Below are positions 11,120-13,091 of a DNA stretch of 13,091 nucleotides, in pieces (the first letter of the stretch is position 1; every line of letters begins with the position of its first letter). A model generated the notes under the pieces. It saw only the letters and a list, made by a program, of their open reading frames with translations, was not told the DNA's origin and made no database searches. A program made the position numbers and the translations under genes. The DNA comes from JBGPML01 sp041486955 (GTDB taxonomy: Bacteria; Patescibacteriota; UBA1384; 2-12-FULL-50-11; DASWYB01), in NCBI GenBank assembly GCA_041486955.1, contig JBGPML010000016.1, positions 1-13,091 of the forward strand, written 5' to 3'.

Positions 11120-11982
11120 CTCGTCGAATCGTCCAATTAATAATCGTCGGTATCATTGCCTTTATTTTTGCTTATGCTCTCGATCAACCCAAACCAAGCA
11201 CCTCGATCAATTCAGCTGTTACGTTTGCGTTTATGGATATTGGCCAAGGTGATGCCACACTTATTACCACTCCGCATCATCAACATATTTTGATTGATGG
11301 AGGACCTGATAGCACCGTTTTAACTCGATTGGGGGAAGAAATGCCCTTCCACGACCATACCATCGATCTTATGATCGCCACTCATAATCACTCGGATCAT
11401 ATTACGGGGTTAAATCACGTTATGGATCGCTACGACGTAAAAAAAATGTGGATTTCCGGGGCGATTCATACCACAAATGAATACCTAAAAATGCTCGACA
11501 ACATTAAAACGCACGGCATTCCGACCGAATTAGCTTGGAAAGGCAAAACGGCTGATGTAGATAGCGTACACCTTGAAGTGGTTCATCCAATCGACAATAT
11601 GGAAGGACAGCGTCCCGAAGATCAGCACGATGCCACGATAGTGGTCCGCGTGAGCTATCAAAATACATCAGTTCTGATGACAGGTGATATCAACGAACAA
11701 CATGAACAGAACATAATCAATTCCGGCGCCAATCTTCAAGCCGATATTTTGAAAGAACCGCACCACGGTTCGGCCAGTGGCTTAGCCCTTAACTTTTTAA
11801 ACGCGGTAAATCCAAAATATGCAATCATCCAGGTCGGTAAAGACAATAAATTCGGTCATCCAGCTCAAAGTATTTTAGATAAGTTAAACAATAAAGGTGT
11901 CCAAATCTTTCGAAATGACACCCAGGGTACGATTCATGCGTATAGTGACGGCCAAACGTTTACGGTCAAAGCGGCAAAATAA
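11089..11982 (+). CDS. ComEC-type metallo-beta-lactamase fold protein, membrane-anchored
   Basis: 297 residues from ATG 11089, with GGAG about 10 bases upstream and inside the end of comEC; the overlap points to coupled translation. A single N-terminal membrane helix (about 13-31) is followed by an MBL domain: Phe-Met-Asp-Ile-Gly-Gln-Gly-Asp-Ala (48-56), metal motif THNHSDH (98-104), Met-Thr-Gly-Asp (197-200) and Pro-His-His-Gly-Ser (224-228). These are the motifs of the C-terminal domain of ComEC, a presumed nuclease that degrades the non-transported strand. The metal motif reads HxHxDH with Asn and Ser at the variable sites. The anchor would place the domain outside the membrane beside the ComEC channel. 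A separate MBL gene of this type is often seen in reduced genomes. Confidence 0.93.
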   Translation: MEHPSPKTRITRRIVQLIIVGIIAFIFAYALDQPKPSTSINSAVTFAFMDIGQGDATLITTPHHQHILIDGGPDSTVLTRLGEEMPFHDHTIDLMIATHNHSDHITGLNHVMDRYDVKKMWISGAIHTTNEYLKMLDNIKTHGIPTELAWKGKTADVDSVHLEVVHPIDNMEGQRPEDQHDATIVVRVSYQNTSVLMTGDINEQHEQNIINSGANLQADILKEPHHGSASGLALNFLNAVNPKYAIIQVGKDNKFGHPAQSILDKLNNKGVQIFRNDTQGTIHAYSDGQTFTVKAAK

Positions 11983-11990
11983 TATTTAAT

Positions 11991-12020
11991 TTAAGCAGGC
12001 ATTAAAGTATAATCTATAAT
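11991..12020 (+). promoter_or_regulatory. Promoter of the 119-aa secreted protein gene
   Basis: Two perfect TATAAT boxes (12008-12013 and 12015-12020) stand in tandem. The -35 region (TTAAGC, 11991-11996, 18 bases from the second box) is weak. Just after it, the hairpin CTGGAA-TGG-TTCCAG (12024-12038) would form at the 5' end of the mRNA. Confidence 0.6.
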
Positions 12021-12060
12021 AGCCTGGAATGGTTCCAGTCGGTATCCAAGGAGGAAACTC

Positions 12061-12420
12061 ATGCGTGGTCTCTGGTTGGCTGTTCCGCTGTTACTCATGA
12101 CGGCAACATCGCAAGATGCCTTTGCGGCGAAATCGAGGCCTCACCGCAAACCCGAACCAAAAGTAAGCGTGACGCTGATTAGCGAAAGCGAGGCGGTCTC
12201 AGGGGGTGACGTTCGTTCGTATGTCTCGGGCAAGGTCCCGAGCGTGAGCGGCCAGTGGTTGGATTTGCTCATCAAATGGCGGGTCAAACCGCGAGCGACT
12301 TACCAAGTTCAGGGTACGGGCGGACCTAACGGTTATTTCGAATTCAGGACCGACGGGAAGATCGCATTCTCCGTTTCCGGCGCAGCTGGATCAAGAACTC
12401 AGTCGGCTATGATGCATTAG
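12061..12420 (+). CDS. Small secreted protein, function unknown
   Basis: 119 residues from ATG 12061, with a perfect AAGGAGG 7 bases upstream. Residues 1-23 form a signal peptide (MRGLWLAVPLLLMTATSQDAF, then Ala-Ala), with a basic Pro/Lys-rich stretch (24-34) after it. The remaining 85 residues look beta-rich, as in small Ig-like or sandwich domains, but no family is recognised. The end is unusual: at about residue 108 another frame stays open and reads Trp-Ile-Lys-Asn-Ser-Val-Gly-Tyr-Asp-Ala-Leu-Ala-Ala-Arg-Asp-Trp, so a frameshift near 12385 that shortened the protein is possible. The annotated stop suits the terminator at 12449. Its own promoter and terminator make it monocistronic. Confidence 0.7.
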   Translation: MRGLWLAVPLLLMTATSQDAFAAKSRPHRKPEPKVSVTLISESEAVSGGDVRSYVSGKVPSVSGQWLDLLIKWRVKPRATYQVQGTGGPNGYFEFRTDGKIAFSVSGAAGSRTQSAMMH

Positions 12421-12448
12421 CCGCACGCGACTGGGGAAAGCATTTTTC

Positions 12449-12494
12449 AAGCAGTGACTATATGCCAAGACGGGTATGTGGTCACTGCTTTTCC
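12449..12494 (+). terminator. Intrinsic terminator of the 119-aa protein gene
   Basis: AAGCAGTGAC (12449-12458) pairs with GTCACTGCTT (12481-12490); the inner part (ATATGCC with GGGTATGT) extends the stem with G-U pairs. Only a short U-run (TTTTCC) follows. Confidence 0.7.
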
Positions 12495-12495
12495 A

Positions 12496-12524
12496 TAATA
12501 AAACCAGGGCAAACTTCGCCCTGG
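12496..12524 (-). terminator. Intrinsic terminator of the 127-aa protein gene
   Basis: CCAGGGC (12504-12510) and GCCCTGG (12518-12524) form a 7-bp stem. On the minus strand TTTTATTATGG follows. It faces the convergent terminator at 12449-12494. Confidence 0.8.
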
Positions 12525-12540
12525 TACCACGATGATTGAT

Positions 12541-12924
12541 TCATTTTGAGTTATCACTGCTTTCTTGGGGCTCCACTCCTACTTTGCGAGCCATGGCGCG
12601 AAGCCTATCCTGTAAGACCCGCATACCTTGATCTAAGAACTCTTCCATTTCCATGGCAATGACTTCGTCCCTTTCCTCCACAAAAAGACAGAGGCTACGA
12701 AGAGAGAAAGCCGCCAACATATACTCCAAGACCTCGGCGAGACACTTTCCAAAATAGGGATTACTGCGCTCGAGAAGATGCTGCCACACCCGACTGACGT
12801 CTGGTTGCATATCCAACTTCAGCCGTGTCATAGCTGGATTGTCATGATCAGCATACGTTACCACCATGCGTCCGTCGCCTCTTTCTACACTGATACCTTC
12901 AAGTTCGCTCTCATATGCAGCCAT
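12541..12924 (-). CDS. Small acidic cytoplasmic protein, function unknown
   Basis: 127 residues from ATG 12922-12924, chosen for AAAGGGGG 5 bases upstream; the longer open frame reaching 13089 would cover the promoter and has no ribosome site. The N-terminal third looks beta-rich (Gly-Asp-Gly-Arg-Met-Val-Val-Thr-Tyr); the rest is helical, with a Cys/Leu-rich stretch (60-82) and an acidic, Met-rich helix (84-112). The tail (Gln-Glu-Ser-Ser-Asp-Asn-Ser-Lys) looks disordered. No signal peptide, metal site or known domain is seen. It is monocistronic, with a near-consensus promoter and its own terminator. Confidence 0.7.
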   Translation of the reverse strand: MAAYESELEGISVERGDGRMVVTYADHDNPAMTRLKLDMQPDVSRVWQHLLERSNPYFGKCLAEVLEYMLAAFSLRSLCLFVEERDEVIAMEMEEFLDQGMRVLQDRLRAMARKVGVEPQESSDNSK

Positions 12925-12960
12925 GGTTTCCCCCTTTCTCGTCGTTTCAACGTTACCGGC

Positions 12961-12989
12961 ATTATAGTCTCTCTTTATCTCATATTCAA
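12961..12989 (-). promoter_or_regulatory. Near-consensus promoter of the 127-aa protein gene
   Basis: On the minus strand TTGAAT (12984-12989) and a perfect TATAAT (12961-12966) are 17 bases apart. The predicted start is near 12954, giving a leader of 30 bases. Confidence 0.8.
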
Positions 12990-13044
12990 CCTGTAGTAAA
13001 ATTATTTTCAGAACTTTTCTCAAAAGTAGTTTAGGAAGAGAAAA

Positions 13045-13086
13045 AAGATTATAATCTTGAGCGAAATGGTTGAATGAACGAGGAGG
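13045..13086 (+). promoter_or_regulatory. -10 box in a palindrome and Shine-Dalgarno of a gene starting beyond the window
   Basis: TATAAT (13050-13055) is centred in the perfect 14-base palindrome AAGATTATAATCTT (13045-13058); no good -35 is seen. About 25 bases downstream AGGAGG (13081-13086) stands five bases before the window end. A plus-strand gene therefore probably starts just after 13091. Confidence 0.5.
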
Positions 13087-13091
13087 CATAG

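Noticed and set aside
1..13091. CRISPR arrays, insertion sequences, rRNA, integrase genes
   Set aside because: No regularly spaced direct repeats, transposase or integrase motifs, or rRNA sequence were seen.

Overview
The window looks like a piece of a small-genome bacterium, most likely a member of the Candidate Phyla Radiation (Patescibacteria). This rests on content and style, not on a marker tree. DnaJ is strongly shortened (no zinc finger). ComEC is split into a membrane protein and a separate metallo-beta-lactamase protein. There are many small proteins of unknown function, several with signal peptides or membrane segments. Genes are tightly packed, and several transcripts appear leaderless. 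No mobile element, CRISPR array or rRNA was seen.

Layout. 1-2280 is read on the minus strand: the N-terminal part of a HAD-family hydrolase (cut by the window edge), a 493-aa membrane protein with a beta-rich tail, a structured non-coding stretch, and tRNA-Lys(UUU) with its own promoter and terminator. 2394-3854 is on the plus strand: a secreted 163-aa protein, a VIT/CCC1-type metal transporter and a tiny two-helix membrane protein. 3885-4533 holds a convergent terminator and a five-helix membrane protein on the minus strand. 4549-4714 holds a consensus promoter, a likely small RNA with G-rich loops and an intrinsic terminator on the plus strand. 4716-9636, all minus strand, is a chaperone region: grpE, a protein with two RNA-polymerase alpha-CTD-like domains, an unrelated small protein with its own promoter and terminator, dnaK, then dnaJ. 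9682-11982, plus strand, is the DNA-uptake pair comEC and its MBL partner. 12008-12924 holds two small orphan genes facing each other, and a new plus-strand promoter and Shine-Dalgarno lie at the very end.

How the genes work together. GrpE, DnaK and DnaJ form the Hsp70 cycle. The dnaK promoter carries a perfect inverted repeat between its -35 and -10 boxes that is not CIRCE, so it is a candidate operator for an unknown heat-shock repressor. ComEC and the MBL protein overlap and would together replace the usual one-piece ComEC. The small orphan genes follow one pattern: each has a strong sigma70-like promoter, usually a purine-rich Shine-Dalgarno and its own terminator. The core genes (HAD, grpE, comEC) instead have a -10 box about 6-7 bases from the ATG and no Shine-Dalgarno. 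The observations most worth a second look are the small RNA at about 4599-4714, the AUA start and double alpha-CTD protein downstream of grpE, the chimeric membrane/beta-barrel-like protein at 408-1889, and the structured element at 1975-2165 that contains a decayed-looking copy of a tRNA 3' half.
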